Part shown: in pieces, positions 51,520 to 60,754 of the stretch
How positions within the stretch are numbered: the stretch's first letter is position 1
How the letters are laid out: every line of letters begins with the position of its first letter
Position numbers and translations under genes: made by a program
Notes under the pieces: model-generated
What the model was told of the DNA's origin: nothing
Database searches by the model: none
The model's input: the letters and a program-made list of their open reading frames with translations, nothing else
DNA from: CALEAR01 sp035301485
GTDB taxonomy: Bacteria; Pseudomonadota; Gammaproteobacteria; Pseudomonadales; Alcanivoracaceae
Direction: 5' to 3'
NCBI GenBank assembly: GCA_035301485.1
Contig: DATGUF010000038.1
Coordinates: 45,666-109,665, forward strand
Length of the DNA: 64,000 nt

Positions 51520-53474
51520 GCAACTTCCTCTTTTCTGGTAGGTATCTGCTTACGGTAGCGTTTGTCTGTGGAGGCTAGGAGACCGCCCAATGCCATAATC
51601 AAGGCGCCAAGCCAGAGCCAGCGCACGCCAGGCTTGAAGTAAACTCGCACGGCCCAAGCATCATCTTCACCAAGCTCTTCACCCATGGCCACATACAAAT
51701 CGAAAATAAGCCCAGGCCGCAACGCCACCTCTGTCATTACTTGCTGCCCCACGCGATAGGTGCGTTTTTCAGGGCGCATTGTAGTGATATAACGATCATT
51801 TTTAGACACTGTGAACTCACCACGCATGGCATCAAAATTTGGGCCATCCACAGGTTCTACACTGTCGAAGGTGAAGGCAAAACCACCTACTTCCACCGTG
51901 TCGCCAGGAGACATTCTCACATCTCGTTCAATTTCATGGTGTGTCACCATGGCTACCCCAGCGACCACGAGGGCAAAACCAAAGTGTGCGAGCATCATCC
52001 CGTAGTGGCTGCGTGTTAAACGGCGGCTACCGTGCCATATACCCTGCCTGAACCCCGTTACTTTGCGATACCAATCGTGCAGATGCCCCACTATGACGTA
52101 CATCACCATCATGAAAGTTAATGTTCCTTTGATACTTGTGGGTTCTGGCCAGAGAGAGATTAAAAACCCTGTAATGGCACCAGCAATAGCAATCCACAGC
52201 AGGGGCAGCCTGAGCGAACTCCAGCGGTGACGTTTCCAGTTCGTTAATATGCCCGGCACCATCAACGCCATAAGTGCCAAGGTTAGAGGCACAAAGAAAG
52301 CATTAAAGTAAGGCCCACTGATGGATATACGCAAATCTAGTGCATCCCCCACCAACGGGAACAGAGTTCCCAACAACACCACAAAGGTAGCAGTCAAGAG
52401 CAGTAAGTTATTACCTAATAGAAAACTTTCACGCGACAATAACTTAAAGCCTGCTTTGTTTTGCAACATTGGGGCCCTCATCGCAAACAACAACAAGGAA
52501 CCACCCGCCACTATGGCGAGGAAAACCAAAATAAAAGTGCCTCGAGCTGGGTCGTTTGCAAAGGCATGCACTGAGGTGAGTACACCTGAACGCACTAAAA
52601 AAGTACCCAGCAAACTCAGCGAAAATGTAAGGATAGCTAGCAACACTGTCCAAGCGCGGAATAAGTTCCGCTTTTCAGCCACTGCTAGTGAGTGAATTAA
52701 GGCCGTGCCGGTGAGCCATGGCATAAAGGAAGCGTTCTCTACTGGATCCCAGAACCACCAGCCGCCCCAACCCAATTCGTAATATGCCCACCAGGAACCG
52801 AGTGCAATACCCACCGTTAAAAAGGCCCATGCCACCGTGGTCCAAGGCCTCGCCCAACGCGCCCAAGTAGGGTCTAAACGCCCTGAAATAAGGCCAGCTA
52901 CCGCAAAGGCAAAGGCCACTGAGAAACCCACGTAGCCCATATACAGCATGGGTGGGTGAAAGATTAAGCCAGGATCTTGCAGCAAGGGGTTAAGGTCTGC
53001 ACCATCAATGGGGAACCAAGGCAGCAAGCGGTCAAAGGGATTCGACGTTAGCAGCATAAAAGACAAGAAGCCCACACCAATCATGCCCATTACTGCGAGC
53101 ACTTTTGCCACCATGCTATGAGGCACCGAACGGCTGCGTAACGCCACTGCCGCCCCCCATGCAGAAAGCATCCAGATCCATAACAATAGCGAACCTTCGT
53201 GCCCGCCCCATACTGCAGATAATCGGTACTGCCAGGGCATGGCCGAGTTAGAGTGATTCGCCACGTAACTCAAACTAAAATCGTTGCTGTAAAAAGCCCA
53301 TGCTAACGCCACAATCGATATACTAACGAGTGCAAACTGCATCAAAGCCAGTGGGCGTGCAGTGCTCTCTAGCACAGGTTTGTTTTTCAAAGCGCCCCAT
53401 AAAGGCGTAAATGCCTGCAGTATCGCTAAACCTAACGCGATCCATACAGCAAAATGTCCAATTTCTACAATCAC
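51516..53474 (-). CDS. ccmF: cytochrome c heme lyase subunit CcmF
   Basis: CcmF accepts heme from holo-CcmE and attaches it to apocytochrome c. The 652-residue polytopic membrane protein has the WWD domain (WGGWWFWDPVENASFMPW, about 230-248), conserved heme-ligand histidines, and a large C-terminal periplasmic domain. The start codon is GTG at 53474 with GGGGAG upstream. Upstream lies a promoter gap and then divergent fabA, so ccmABCDE are elsewhere in the genome. Confidence 0.96.
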   Translation of the reverse strand: MIVEIGHFAVWIALGLAILQAFTPLWGALKNKPVLESTARPLALMQFALVSISIVALAWAFYSNDFSLSYVANHSNSAMPWQYRLSAVWGGHEGSLLLWIWMLSAWGAAVALRSRSVPHSMVAKVLAVMGMIGVGFLSFMLLTSNPFDRLLPWFPIDGADLNPLLQDPGLIFHPPMLYMGYVGFSVAFAFAVAGLISGRLDPTWARWARPWTTVAWAFLTVGIALGSWWAYYELGWGGWWFWDPVENASFMPWLTGTALIHSLAVAEKRNLFRAWTVLLAILTFSLSLLGTFLVRSGVLTSVHAFANDPARGTFILVFLAIVAGGSLLLFAMRAPMLQNKAGFKLLSRESFLLGNNLLLLTATFVVLLGTLFPLVGDALDLRISISGPYFNAFFVPLTLALMALMVPGILTNWKRHRWSSLRLPLLWIAIAGAITGFLISLWPEPTSIKGTLTFMMVMYVIVGHLHDWYRKVTGFRQGIWHGSRRLTRSHYGMMLAHFGFALVVAGVAMVTHHEIERDVRMSPGDTVEVGGFAFTFDSVEPVDGPNFDAMRGEFTVSKNDRYITTMRPEKRTYRVGQQVMTEVALRPGLIFDLYVAMGEELGEDDAWAVRVYFKPGVRWLWLGALIMALGGLLASTDKRYRKQIPTRKEEVA

Positions 53475-53681
53475 AACTGCTCCCCTAAGGCGCTATAGAA
53501 AGATAATCGGTTTGTGCTCAACAACGCCAAGCGGCATCATTGTAGCCACTTTATACTGTTCACACGACTTTGAAACTAACCGTTCATTATTTTCGATCAT
53601 TATTGTTAAGCTTGAAAGTTAACAAGGCATTAACCTTGCAACACCTAGACATAATTTACTCAGTGAGTGTGCGCTTCAACT

Positions 53682-53690
53682 TGCTATGAT
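53682..53690 (+). promoter_or_regulatory. putative fabA-fabB promoter, extended -10
   Basis: TGCTATGAT is an extended -10 element about 76 bases before fabA; the -35 region is weak. In the 291-base divergent gap between ccmF and fabA (53475-53765) I find no gene and no convincing FabR or FadR operator. Confidence 0.35.
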
Positions 53691-53765
53691 GGAGGCCATC
53701 ATTACACAGCAGCTATAATAATGCTTAATGCTGCCACAGCTACAAGGCCACTAAGGTAATAATTA

Positions 53766-54284
53766 ATGCATACAAACAAAAACAGCTACAGCCGAGAAGA
53801 GCTCTTAGCTTGCGGACGCGGCGAACTCTTTGGCGAAGGCAATGCACGCCTTCCCCTCCCCAACATGCTTATGATGGATCGTATCACCACCATTTCTAAC
53901 ACGGGTGGCAATTTCGATAAGGGGTACATGGAAGCAGAACTCGACGTACATCCAGACCTTTGGTTTTTTGATTGCCACTTTAAAGGCGATCCTGTAATGC
54001 CAGGCTGCCTCGGCCTTGATGCATTGTGGCAAATGCTTGGTTTTTATCTAGGATGGATTGGCCACCCTGGCAGAGGGCGCGCTTTAGGCCTAAGTGAACT
54101 AAAATTCACAGGGCAAATCTTACCTACGTCGAAAAAAGTAGTTTACCGCCTCGACGTGCGTCGTGTTTTAGCTCGCGATTTGGCACTTGGCATCGCAGAT
54201 GGCATTGTCTCTGTGGATGGCAAAGAAATTTATCACGCAAAAAACCTTAAGGTTGGGCTATTTACGTCCACCGACAGCTTCTAA
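53766..54284 (+). CDS. fabA: 3-hydroxydecanoyl-[ACP] dehydratase/isomerase
   Basis: FabA dehydrates 3-hydroxydecanoyl-ACP and isomerises trans-2 to cis-3-decenoyl-ACP, the entry to unsaturated fatty acids. The 172-residue protein has RGELFGEGNARLPLPNMLMMDRI, the active-site His in FDCHFKGDPVMPGCLGLDALWQ, and WIGHPGRGRALG. TAAGGT lies before the ATG. It is followed by fabB after 11 bases, the standard pair. Confidence 0.97.
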   Translation: MHTNKNSYSREELLACGRGELFGEGNARLPLPNMLMMDRITTISNTGGNFDKGYMEAELDVHPDLWFFDCHFKGDPVMPGCLGLDALWQMLGFYLGWIGHPGRGRALGLSELKFTGQILPTSKKVVYRLDVRRVLARDLALGIADGIVSVDGKEIYHAKNLKVGLFTSTDSF

Positions 54285-54295
54285 GGGCTGACATT

Positions 54296-55510
54296 ATGAG
54301 AAGAGTAGTAATCACAGGTATGGGCATTGTATCCTGCCTGGGTAATGATTTAGACACCGTTACCGATGCATTGAAAAACGGCCGTTCCGGCATTAGTTTT
54401 CAAGAAGAATATGAAAAAGTAGGCATGCGCAGCCATGTTGCTGGCGTGCCAGACATTGATTTAAAGAGCCTCATTGATCGTAAAGCTTTTCGCTTTATGG
54501 GCGATGCTGCAGCCTACGCTTATGTAGCCATGCAAAACGCTATTAAGCACGCAGGCTTAACACCAGAGCAAGTTTCTAATGTGCGCACCGGCCTCGTGGC
54601 GGGCTCCGGTGGTGCCTCCTCTGTGAACCAGGTGCTCTCAGTAGACACTATGCGAGAGCGTGGTGTACGCCGTGTTGGGCCCTATATGGTACCACGCACT
54701 ATGGCCAGCACAGTATCCGCTTGCCTTGCCACACCTTTTCAAATTAAAGGCTTGAACTACACCATTGCTTCCGCTTGTGCCACGAGTGCGCATTGTATTG
54801 GCCATGCCATGGAACAAATTCAACTAGGCAAACAAGATATTATGTTCGCCGGTGGTGGTGAAGAAGAAGATTGGACCATGAGCCACATGTTTGATGCCAT
54901 GGGTGCTCTTTCGAGCAAACGCAACGACGCCCCTACTAAAGCATCACGCGCTTACGATAAAGACCGCGACGGCTTTGTAATTGCGGGTGGCGGCGGCATC
55001 GTAGTGGTGGAAGCTCTTGACCATGCTCTTGAGCGTGGCGCCACTATTTATGCCGAAATTGTGGGTTACGGAGCTTCTTCGGATGGCTCAGACATGGTGG
55101 CACCTTCGGGCGAAGGCGCGCAGCGTTGTATGCAACAAGCCCTCAGCACAGTAGAAGGCCCTATCGACTACATTAACACTCACGGCACTAGCACCCCTGT
55201 GGGTGATGTGGCAGAGCTTAAAGCCATTGGCGCTGTATTCGGCGACAACATTCCGCCTATTAGCTCCACCAAAAGCTTAACTGGCCATGCGCTCGGTGCA
55301 GCAGGCGTACATGAGGCTATTTACAGCATCTTGATGATGCAAAATAGCTTCATTACCGCTTCAGCCAACATTGATGAACTCGATGAAGTTGCCGCAGACT
55401 ACCCTATTGCTACTGAGCTTTTAGAACGCCCTGTAAACCAAGTGCTAAGCAACAGCTTTGGCTTTGGTGGCACTAATGCTTCACTCGTGTTGAAGAAATA
55501 CAGCGCGTAA
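54296..55510 (+). CDS. fabB: 3-oxoacyl-[ACP] synthase I
   Basis: FabB elongates acyl-ACPs and is required to extend the cis-unsaturated product of FabA. The 404-residue thiolase-fold enzyme has the nucleophile Cys in IASACATSAHCIG (about residue 163), the two catalytic His in NTHGTSTPVGD and LTGHALGAAG, and a C-terminal NSFGFGGTNASLV. AAGGG precedes the ATG. Confidence 0.97.
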   Translation: MRRVVITGMGIVSCLGNDLDTVTDALKNGRSGISFQEEYEKVGMRSHVAGVPDIDLKSLIDRKAFRFMGDAAAYAYVAMQNAIKHAGLTPEQVSNVRTGLVAGSGGASSVNQVLSVDTMRERGVRRVGPYMVPRTMASTVSACLATPFQIKGLNYTIASACATSAHCIGHAMEQIQLGKQDIMFAGGGEEEDWTMSHMFDAMGALSSKRNDAPTKASRAYDKDRDGFVIAGGGGIVVVEALDHALERGATIYAEIVGYGASSDGSDMVAPSGEGAQRCMQQALSTVEGPIDYINTHGTSTPVGDVAELKAIGAVFGDNIPPISSTKSLTGHALGAAGVHEAIYSILMMQNSFITASANIDELDEVAADYPIATELLERPVNQVLSNSFGFGGTNASLVLKKYSA

Positions 55511-55530
55511 ATTTTCTTTACTCGCATATA

Positions 55531-55559
55531 AAAAAGGTCGCTCTATGAGCGACCTTTTT
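55531..55559. terminator. bidirectional terminator between fabB and the lipoprotein gene
   Basis: AAAAAGGTCGCT-CTATG-AGCGACCTTTTT is a perfect 12-bp stem with A- and T-runs at both ends, so it works for the convergent genes on each side. Confidence 0.92.
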
Positions 55560-55592
55560 GCTTTACAAGGGGCGACTAGCACCCCTTCCTTA

Positions 55593-58568
55593 TTAATTAC
55601 AAGCATTACCATTAGCGTAGTTTTTATCTACCACGTTGTTAATCCAATTCTTCAACAACGCAACCGCTTCTGTATGGCTCACACTACGCGCAATAGGTGG
55701 CATCATTTTTTGCGGCTCTTCGTGGTTAGCTTCTAAACGACACGTAACGATAGAACGCTCTGCATCGCCCGGCACAATGATATGGTTGCGGTTACAAGCA
55801 CCACTGCCCACTGCCGTCGGTACCTTACATACCCCGTAGCTAGCGCCCACTTCGCGGAAGTGATCTAAGTAGTAACCAGTATTAGAGGCATTACCACGGT
55901 TATTATGGCAGTGCTGACAGTTCACTTCTAAATAGGCGCGCATGCGCTCCTCCACCGAACCGTCTTCCTTTATATTCCAATGCGGTAAACGCTCCACATT
56001 AGTAGCAATTTGACGGTCGTTGATGCTCAGTTTTGGTGCATCAGTTAACAACCCTTTATCCACCCAAAACTGCAACTGGTTCACCGCTGGAAACGCTTCA
56101 GCATCAGCCTGCCCGGTGCCTTGCATAAAGTTACTTTCTGGCTTGTAGGCACGGTTCAAGTTACGTGGTTTCGGCGCAATAGGCACACTACCACTCACTT
56201 GGTCGTCGTTACCGTGGCACGTAATACACTGGTTCGCGTTGGGCACTGAGTAAGAATCTGTTTTGCCCGTCAGCAGTTCATTAGTATCCGCATCACGGTA
56301 ATGCCAATCTACCTTAAATTTACCGCCTCCCATGGCTAAGCGAGCAACACCGTCTTCATCCCAAATGTAAGGCAAGCCTATCCAAGTACCCTTGCCCGTT
56401 TGGCCTGGGCGTTTAATCAAGAGCCGTGTCTCAATCATTCTTTCGGTGTTGCTAGCTTCATTGGTAAAGGCGAAGGTTTTAGCGATCACCGTACCAATGG
56501 GGAAGTGAATGGCATCGTTCGGATTCTTGCCGTCTTGGCCATCTTTATACATGGCTTTTTCACCAGGCGGCACAAAGAGAACGCGATATTTAGTGGAATA
56601 ATCAGCGAACAACTTAGAGTTCACCACGAAAGGCACTCCCCCTTCATGCGGCATAGAGCGGGAATCTTTCGGGTCCTCAAACAAGTTATATTGTTCTAGC
56701 AGCGGGCAGTTCACTTCTAAAGCAGCGCGGTTAATCTCACCTTCTGCCACTTCAGCTTCACATAACTTTTTCACGTACTCTTCAGAGTGCACAAGTTCCA
56801 CATTGTCGCTGCGCTCGAAGGGCGGGATTACTACACGAGGGATAGGCTTCAACTTCTCATTCGCACAACCGTGCTCGCCTTCAAGATTTGTGCTGGATTG
56901 AATATTCGTTAAACCTTTAAGAATGTTAGGTAGATCGAGTAGCTGAGTAAGATCAAAATCAGCAATAGCCATAATAATTTCCAAGCCTGATGTGCCATGG
57001 AAATTCAAGTAAGGTACACCTTTCCCTTCAAAGCGATTGCTATGAATACAAGAACCCCACTCTGGTAGCTTACGTTTACCGTTATCATCAAACTTATATT
57101 TGTTGTAATGACAAGCAGGCATAGGGTCCTCATCGGTATGTAAGGGCCTGCCGTTTTCACCGGCCACCACTGGCTTACCCTGTGCATCCACTGGGTAAGG
57201 GCACGACTTATCATAATCATCAAGTAAACCGTCCCAAATGATATGCGCCCCTTTACCTAAATTAGTGAGGTTTTTTAGACTAGTAACCGTTCCTATTGGG
57301 TCTAAGAGATTAATTTCAGGTAAGTTTTTAAAGCCGATAATCGTTGGTAATAAAGTGGTGATATTTCCTTTCGATAACTCTTCCAAATCTGGCGCCGATA
57401 AATCATAGCCAGAGTCGATCATGGTATTATTGTATATATGCAAGCCTTCAGTGTACGGATCTAGCTTCTTATCTGCCGTGCCACCCTCACCATCAATTAA
57501 CTCATAGCTAATATAGAGAATGGCTGCGGTGGCGTGCTTTTCAAAGTGGTTGTCGTACATTTCGATATTGTCGTAACCGAGGGTAGTGAAACCCACCCCC
57601 CGCGGCACCATGGAAATTAACCCGCCTGACTCGGCAAAGTTGTAAGTATTGTTGTTCCATGCTTTGTTGTTCAACATCACAGCGCCATCACCGTACTGGG
57701 TGATATTCGAGAGATCGTAAATTAAGAAACCACCGGTGTTACACTCTGCTACGTTAGTGTCGTACTCACCAGAACGCACATTTTCAATTTCGTAACCCAT
57801 CACGTTATAGGCGGCGCGGTTGTTTCGAATAATGGCATTATTGGTTTGGCCCACATAAATACCCGCATCAGATGCACCAATGGATTCAGAAAACTCCACC
57901 AAAATATTTTCGGATTCCACTGGGTAGATACCATAGCGGCCGCTTTTTACGCTAGGAATATAGTCAGGAGTAGGATCCCCTTCGCTCATGGGCGGCACAG
58001 TACATTTAACGTCTAGCAAACCAGTTGCGTAGTTGCTTTGCGTTACTCTGTCACCACCGCCAGACCAAAACGCACGCACGCGGCTGAGCGTACCCCATTT
58101 CACCCCTTTTAATTTGAAAGCATCGCCTGGGGAATCTGCTACGGTGAGGTCCTTAATAGTGATGCCGCGAACGTTTAACGCCTCAATACCCGTGGCGTTT
58201 TTGCTCTCATAAAAAGAAAGCACGGTCTCATCAATGCCGCACCCTTTCACGGTTACGTCTTCGGTATCTTGGATGTTTAACCCTTGGTCCAAATCAAAAA
58301 AACCACACTTGAACTCTAAAGTGTCACCAGGTTTTAGCTGGATCATGGCATCCACCATCTCCTTCGTGGCATTTGGCCCTGGAGAAACAGTAAATGTTCG
58401 TCCCTTAGTGAACTTATCAACATCGTCAGTATCTGTTAAGGGGGTTGCGTCATCAGTAGCTTTGGGCGCCGAAACAGCGTTAGAACTAGAGCCGCCACAA
58501 CCTGCTATCAGCAGCGATGCAGCAACAAAAAATAGCGATATATATCGCCATAACAGGGGATGCTTCAT
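55593..58568 (-). CDS. lipoprotein: parallel beta-helix fused to SO2930-like di-heme cytochrome c
   Basis: A 991-residue exported protein. It has a signal peptide with lipobox LLIAGC (Cys24), so it is lipid-anchored, then a low-complexity Asp/Thr linker. Residues about 60-420 form a right-handed parallel beta-helix with repeat segments such as GLNIQDTEDVTVKGCGID, NAIIRNNRAAYNV and MYDNHFEKHA, as in TIGR03805. Residues about 600-991 match the SO2930/TIGR03806 type: PFVVNSKLFADYSTKYR, FPIGTVIAKTFAF, IETRLLIKR, then two heme sites, CITCH (781-785) and CQHCH (884-888), and a MMPP possible axial-Met segment. As I recall these families, they are normally separate neighbouring genes. Extra cysteines (CKV, GACN, VTC) may form disulfides. 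Substrate and partner unknown. Confidence 0.85.
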   Translation of the reverse strand: MKHPLLWRYISLFFVAASLLIAGCGGSSSNAVSAPKATDDATPLTDTDDVDKFTKGRTFTVSPGPNATKEMVDAMIQLKPGDTLEFKCGFFDLDQGLNIQDTEDVTVKGCGIDETVLSFYESKNATGIEALNVRGITIKDLTVADSPGDAFKLKGVKWGTLSRVRAFWSGGGDRVTQSNYATGLLDVKCTVPPMSEGDPTPDYIPSVKSGRYGIYPVESENILVEFSESIGASDAGIYVGQTNNAIIRNNRAAYNVMGYEIENVRSGEYDTNVAECNTGGFLIYDLSNITQYGDGAVMLNNKAWNNNTYNFAESGGLISMVPRGVGFTTLGYDNIEMYDNHFEKHATAAILYISYELIDGEGGTADKKLDPYTEGLHIYNNTMIDSGYDLSAPDLEELSKGNITTLLPTIIGFKNLPEINLLDPIGTVTSLKNLTNLGKGAHIIWDGLLDDYDKSCPYPVDAQGKPVVAGENGRPLHTDEDPMPACHYNKYKFDDNGKRKLPEWGSCIHSNRFEGKGVPYLNFHGTSGLEIIMAIADFDLTQLLDLPNILKGLTNIQSSTNLEGEHGCANEKLKPIPRVVIPPFERSDNVELVHSEEYVKKLCEAEVAEGEINRAALEVNCPLLEQYNLFEDPKDSRSMPHEGGVPFVVNSKLFADYSTKYRVLFVPPGEKAMYKDGQDGKNPNDAIHFPIGTVIAKTFAFTNEASNTERMIETRLLIKRPGQTGKGTWIGLPYIWDEDGVARLAMGGGKFKVDWHYRDADTNELLTGKTDSYSVPNANQCITCHGNDDQVSGSVPIAPKPRNLNRAYKPESNFMQGTGQADAEAFPAVNQLQFWVDKGLLTDAPKLSINDRQIATNVERLPHWNIKEDGSVEERMRAYLEVNCQHCHNNRGNASNTGYYLDHFREVGASYGVCKVPTAVGSGACNRNHIIVPGDAERSIVTCRLEANHEEPQKMMPPIARSVSHTEAVALLKNWINNVVDKNYANGNACN

Positions 58569-58919
58569 GAGGGTGCCTCGTTATTTTTTTATTATTTAAA
58601 TGGCATTTTTTATTGTAGTGGCCGCCCTTGCCAGCAAGTGGTGCAAGCGTACCAACTGCCCTCAGATTAAAATTTACGCCGCAACTACGTCAATGACTTT
58701 TTAATCGGCGCCCTATTTTGCTCATAATAAAAACGAACACTTATCCACTCTGCATAGCAAAAGAAACGTGTAGGCACTTGTTTTAATTTAGTAAAAGCAC
58801 AACTGAAATGATCGTTACCAATCAAAAAACGTTCTTCTAGCACACTGACCGAAGCGCCAGCCCTCCGTGTCTTTACTGCCTTCAATCAAAAACTTGTGTT
58901 TTTATCAGTTCACAAGCAT
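58569..58919. other. about 350 bases without a convincing gene
   Basis: AT-rich spacer upstream of the lipoprotein gene. It probably holds that gene's promoter; I see no clear -35/-10 pair. A 66-codon open stretch on the minus strand (58685-58885) has no recognisable family features and no good ribosome site. Nothing else stands out. Confidence 0.6.
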
Positions 58920-58955
58920 AAAAAAAGCGCGCTGAGCATGACACTCAGCGCGCTT
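58920..58955 (-). terminator. intrinsic terminator after the first TPR gene
   Basis: On the minus strand AAGCGCGCTGAG-(7-base loop)-CTCAGCGCGCTT followed by TTTTT: a perfect 12-bp stem, 22 bases after the stop at 58978. Confidence 0.93.
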
Positions 58956-58977
58956 GGCTTTCTAAATGCTGTAGTTA

Positions 58978-59601
58978 TTAGTTCAAAGAACTCAGTAGCT
59001 GTTGTGCATTTTGCTTTAACACGTTGTCGGAATTTGTACGGCCTTCACGTGGTGTAGCAGCTGCTGCTTTCTCAGCATATTGCTTCGCTTCGTCGTAACG
59101 CTTTTTATCTTCTAGAAATTCAGCATAGTAAGCGTACACATCTGGGCCTGTGCTACGAATGCTCAATGCTTTTTGGAACATTTCTTCTGCAGTTTTAGCG
59201 TTACCAAAACCTAGTGGACGGCCTGGCACACGTGCGTACAAGGCACCCAGTGTTACATATGCAGAAGCATTGTTACCCTGAGGATCAATCTCAATAGCGC
59301 GCTCTAATGCTGTACGTGCTTTTTTAACACTTCTTAGCGCTGCTAACTTACCTTGCTCACGCGCCAGCCCTGCCAACACAATACCCTGCCAAGTGTGTGC
59401 TTCAGCACTGTTTGCATTCGCTTCTGCAAGCGCTTCTGTGGCAACAGCTAGTTTTTCAAGACGCTCTTCTTTCTCTCCTGCAGGAGCCACTGCAATAGCT
59501 TCCCACTCAATGCGTACTTCATCCACCGTGGCCGCTGCAAACACGATACCTGAAAACAGTAGCGACACTACCGCAAAAGACCAAGCAATATATTTTCTCA
59601 T
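58978..59601 (-). CDS. periplasmic tetratricopeptide-repeat protein, copy 1
   Basis: A 207-residue exported TPR protein of unknown role. Signal peptide to about residue 23 (SGIVFAAA). The mature part has helical pairs: ANANSAEAHTWQGIVLAG, ARTALERAIEIDPQGN, YVTLGALYARVPGRPLGFGNAKTAEEMFQKAL and DVYAYYAEFLEDKKRYDEAKQYAEKA. The VPGxPLGFG stretch recalls TatT-like TRAP-associated and related TPR proteins. It is a clear paralogue of the next gene upstream (59755). A terminator follows. Confidence 0.82.
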   Translation of the reverse strand: MRKYIAWSFAVVSLLFSGIVFAAATVDEVRIEWEAIAVAPAGEKEERLEKLAVATEALAEANANSAEAHTWQGIVLAGLAREQGKLAALRSVKKARTALERAIEIDPQGNNASAYVTLGALYARVPGRPLGFGNAKTAEEMFQKALSIRSTGPDVYAYYAEFLEDKKRYDEAKQYAEKAAAATPREGRTNSDNVLKQNAQQLLSSLN

Positions 59602-59754
59602 TATTTAACCCCTTAGATACATTATTATTTATGCTATTACTTTTAATTATCCATTTACTCTAATAGCAAACGAATGTACTTAGAATACACCGTTACTAAG
59701 CTCTGACAAACTTAATAACATTAATTCCCTAATATTTGTTATAGCTTGTAAAAG

Positions 59755-60387
59755 CTACTCTTCTTCCTTCTCGCCCACCATGTCTTTTGCTTGTTGCTGT
59801 AAAGACTGCTCGAATTCTTGGTAAGCGATTCTTGGGCTGCCTTCTAAAGCACGCTTGGCATACTCCATGGCCTCTTTTTTACGCCCTAAAAAGTTTAAAT
59901 AGGCAGCGTAGTAAAAGTTAGTATCCACACCCTCTGGACGTATGGCTAAGGCAGCTAAATAATTTTCTTCTGCTGCTTTCAAACTACCGAATGCCACCGG
60001 CCAACCTGGGGCCCGCTCATACAGCAACCCTAAACGCACTTGCGCCATGCCATCATAGCCTTGTGGATCGAGCTCTATAGCCCTATTAAGGGCGGCATAG
60101 GCTTGTTTTGCATAACGCAGCCCCGTAAACCCACCCACTTCGCGTGCCAAGCTCTCTAAGGCGGTGCCCTGCCATACTAAAGCGGGCACAGAATTTGGTT
60201 CGGCATCCACCCAGGCATCAAGCTGCTGCACTAGGGCTTCTAATTTTACGGCACGCTCTTTCTTCGTGGCTGTAACGAGCTGCTCCCACTCTTGCTCCAC
60301 GGCCTGCAAGCTAGTGCCATAAGCACCAACGCACAACGCCCACAGCAACAACCCTGCACTCACTAATGGCCAACGTTTAAAACTCAC
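59755..60387 (-). CDS. periplasmic tetratricopeptide-repeat protein, copy 2
   Basis: A 210-residue exported TPR protein, paralogue of the gene at 58978. Signal-like N-terminus (LLLWALCVGAYG), then WQGTALESLAREVGG, AYAALNRAIELDPQGYDG, VRLGLLYERAPGWPVAFGSLKAAEENYLAALAI and FYYAAYLNFLGRKKEAMEYAKRAL, aligning block by block with copy 1. The start is GTG (60387) after AAGGGG; a nearby ATG in another frame stops at once. A 153-base gap separates the copies. Function unknown. Confidence 0.82.
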   Translation of the reverse strand: MSFKRWPLVSAGLLLWALCVGAYGTSLQAVEQEWEQLVTATKKERAVKLEALVQQLDAWVDAEPNSVPALVWQGTALESLAREVGGFTGLRYAKQAYAALNRAIELDPQGYDGMAQVRLGLLYERAPGWPVAFGSLKAAEENYLAALAIRPEGVDTNFYYAAYLNFLGRKKEAMEYAKRALEGSPRIAYQEFEQSLQQQAKDMVGEKEEE

Positions 60388-60405
60388 GCATTACCCCTTA
60401 AGAAA

Positions 60406-60741
60406 TCAACCGCAGCTCATGGAGAAAATGCGGTTATTACGATCAATATAAATAGTTAAACGCTCATGGCGGTAGTCTTTGGTGGCGGGCGTATTAATGC
60501 CTAGCACACGAACTATCTCAGCGCCTGCTTCTGCACGTATGGTGTGCTCCATACCCTCTTTATACAAATTACCAAGGTAGTGCTGCACTTTTTCTACACT
60601 ACAATTGGCGATAGCATTCTCCACAGTAAGGCCTCCTCTTTGTTGAGGGGCTGATTGGCACCCTGCTAAAGCCAATAACGTTACCCCTACAATGCCCCAT
60701 TTACTTTGCTTTACGATGGTTGATAAAGAAAATGCCTGCAT
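60406..60741 (-). CDS. lipoprotein of the peptidase inhibitor I78 family
   Basis: A 111-residue protein with a signal peptide and lipobox LLALAGC (Cys28). After a short linker it shows the I78 pattern: a Cys near the start (NCSVEKVQHYLG), a central Ala/Arg-Val stretch (AGAEIVRVLG), TPATKDYRHERLTIYIDRNNRIFSMSCG at the end with the closing Cys. The two cysteines probably form the family disulfide. Such proteins are small protease inhibitors or cell-envelope proteins. It lies 18 bases before the TPR copy 2 gene and 13 after the MATE gene. Confidence 0.78.
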   Translation of the reverse strand: MQAFSLSTIVKQSKWGIVGVTLLALAGCQSAPQQRGGLTVENAIANCSVEKVQHYLGNLYKEGMEHTIRAEAGAEIVRVLGINTPATKDYRHERLTIYIDRNNRIFSMSCG

Positions 60742-60754
60742 GTTCTATACCCTT

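Noticed and set aside
53475..53765. FabR/FadR operator before fabA
   Set aside because: No stretch matches the known operators closely enough; only an extended -10 is visible.
58685..58885. 66-codon minus-strand open frame in the spacer between the lipoprotein and TPR genes
   Set aside because: No recognisable motif, no good ribosome-binding site, and composition like the surrounding spacer.
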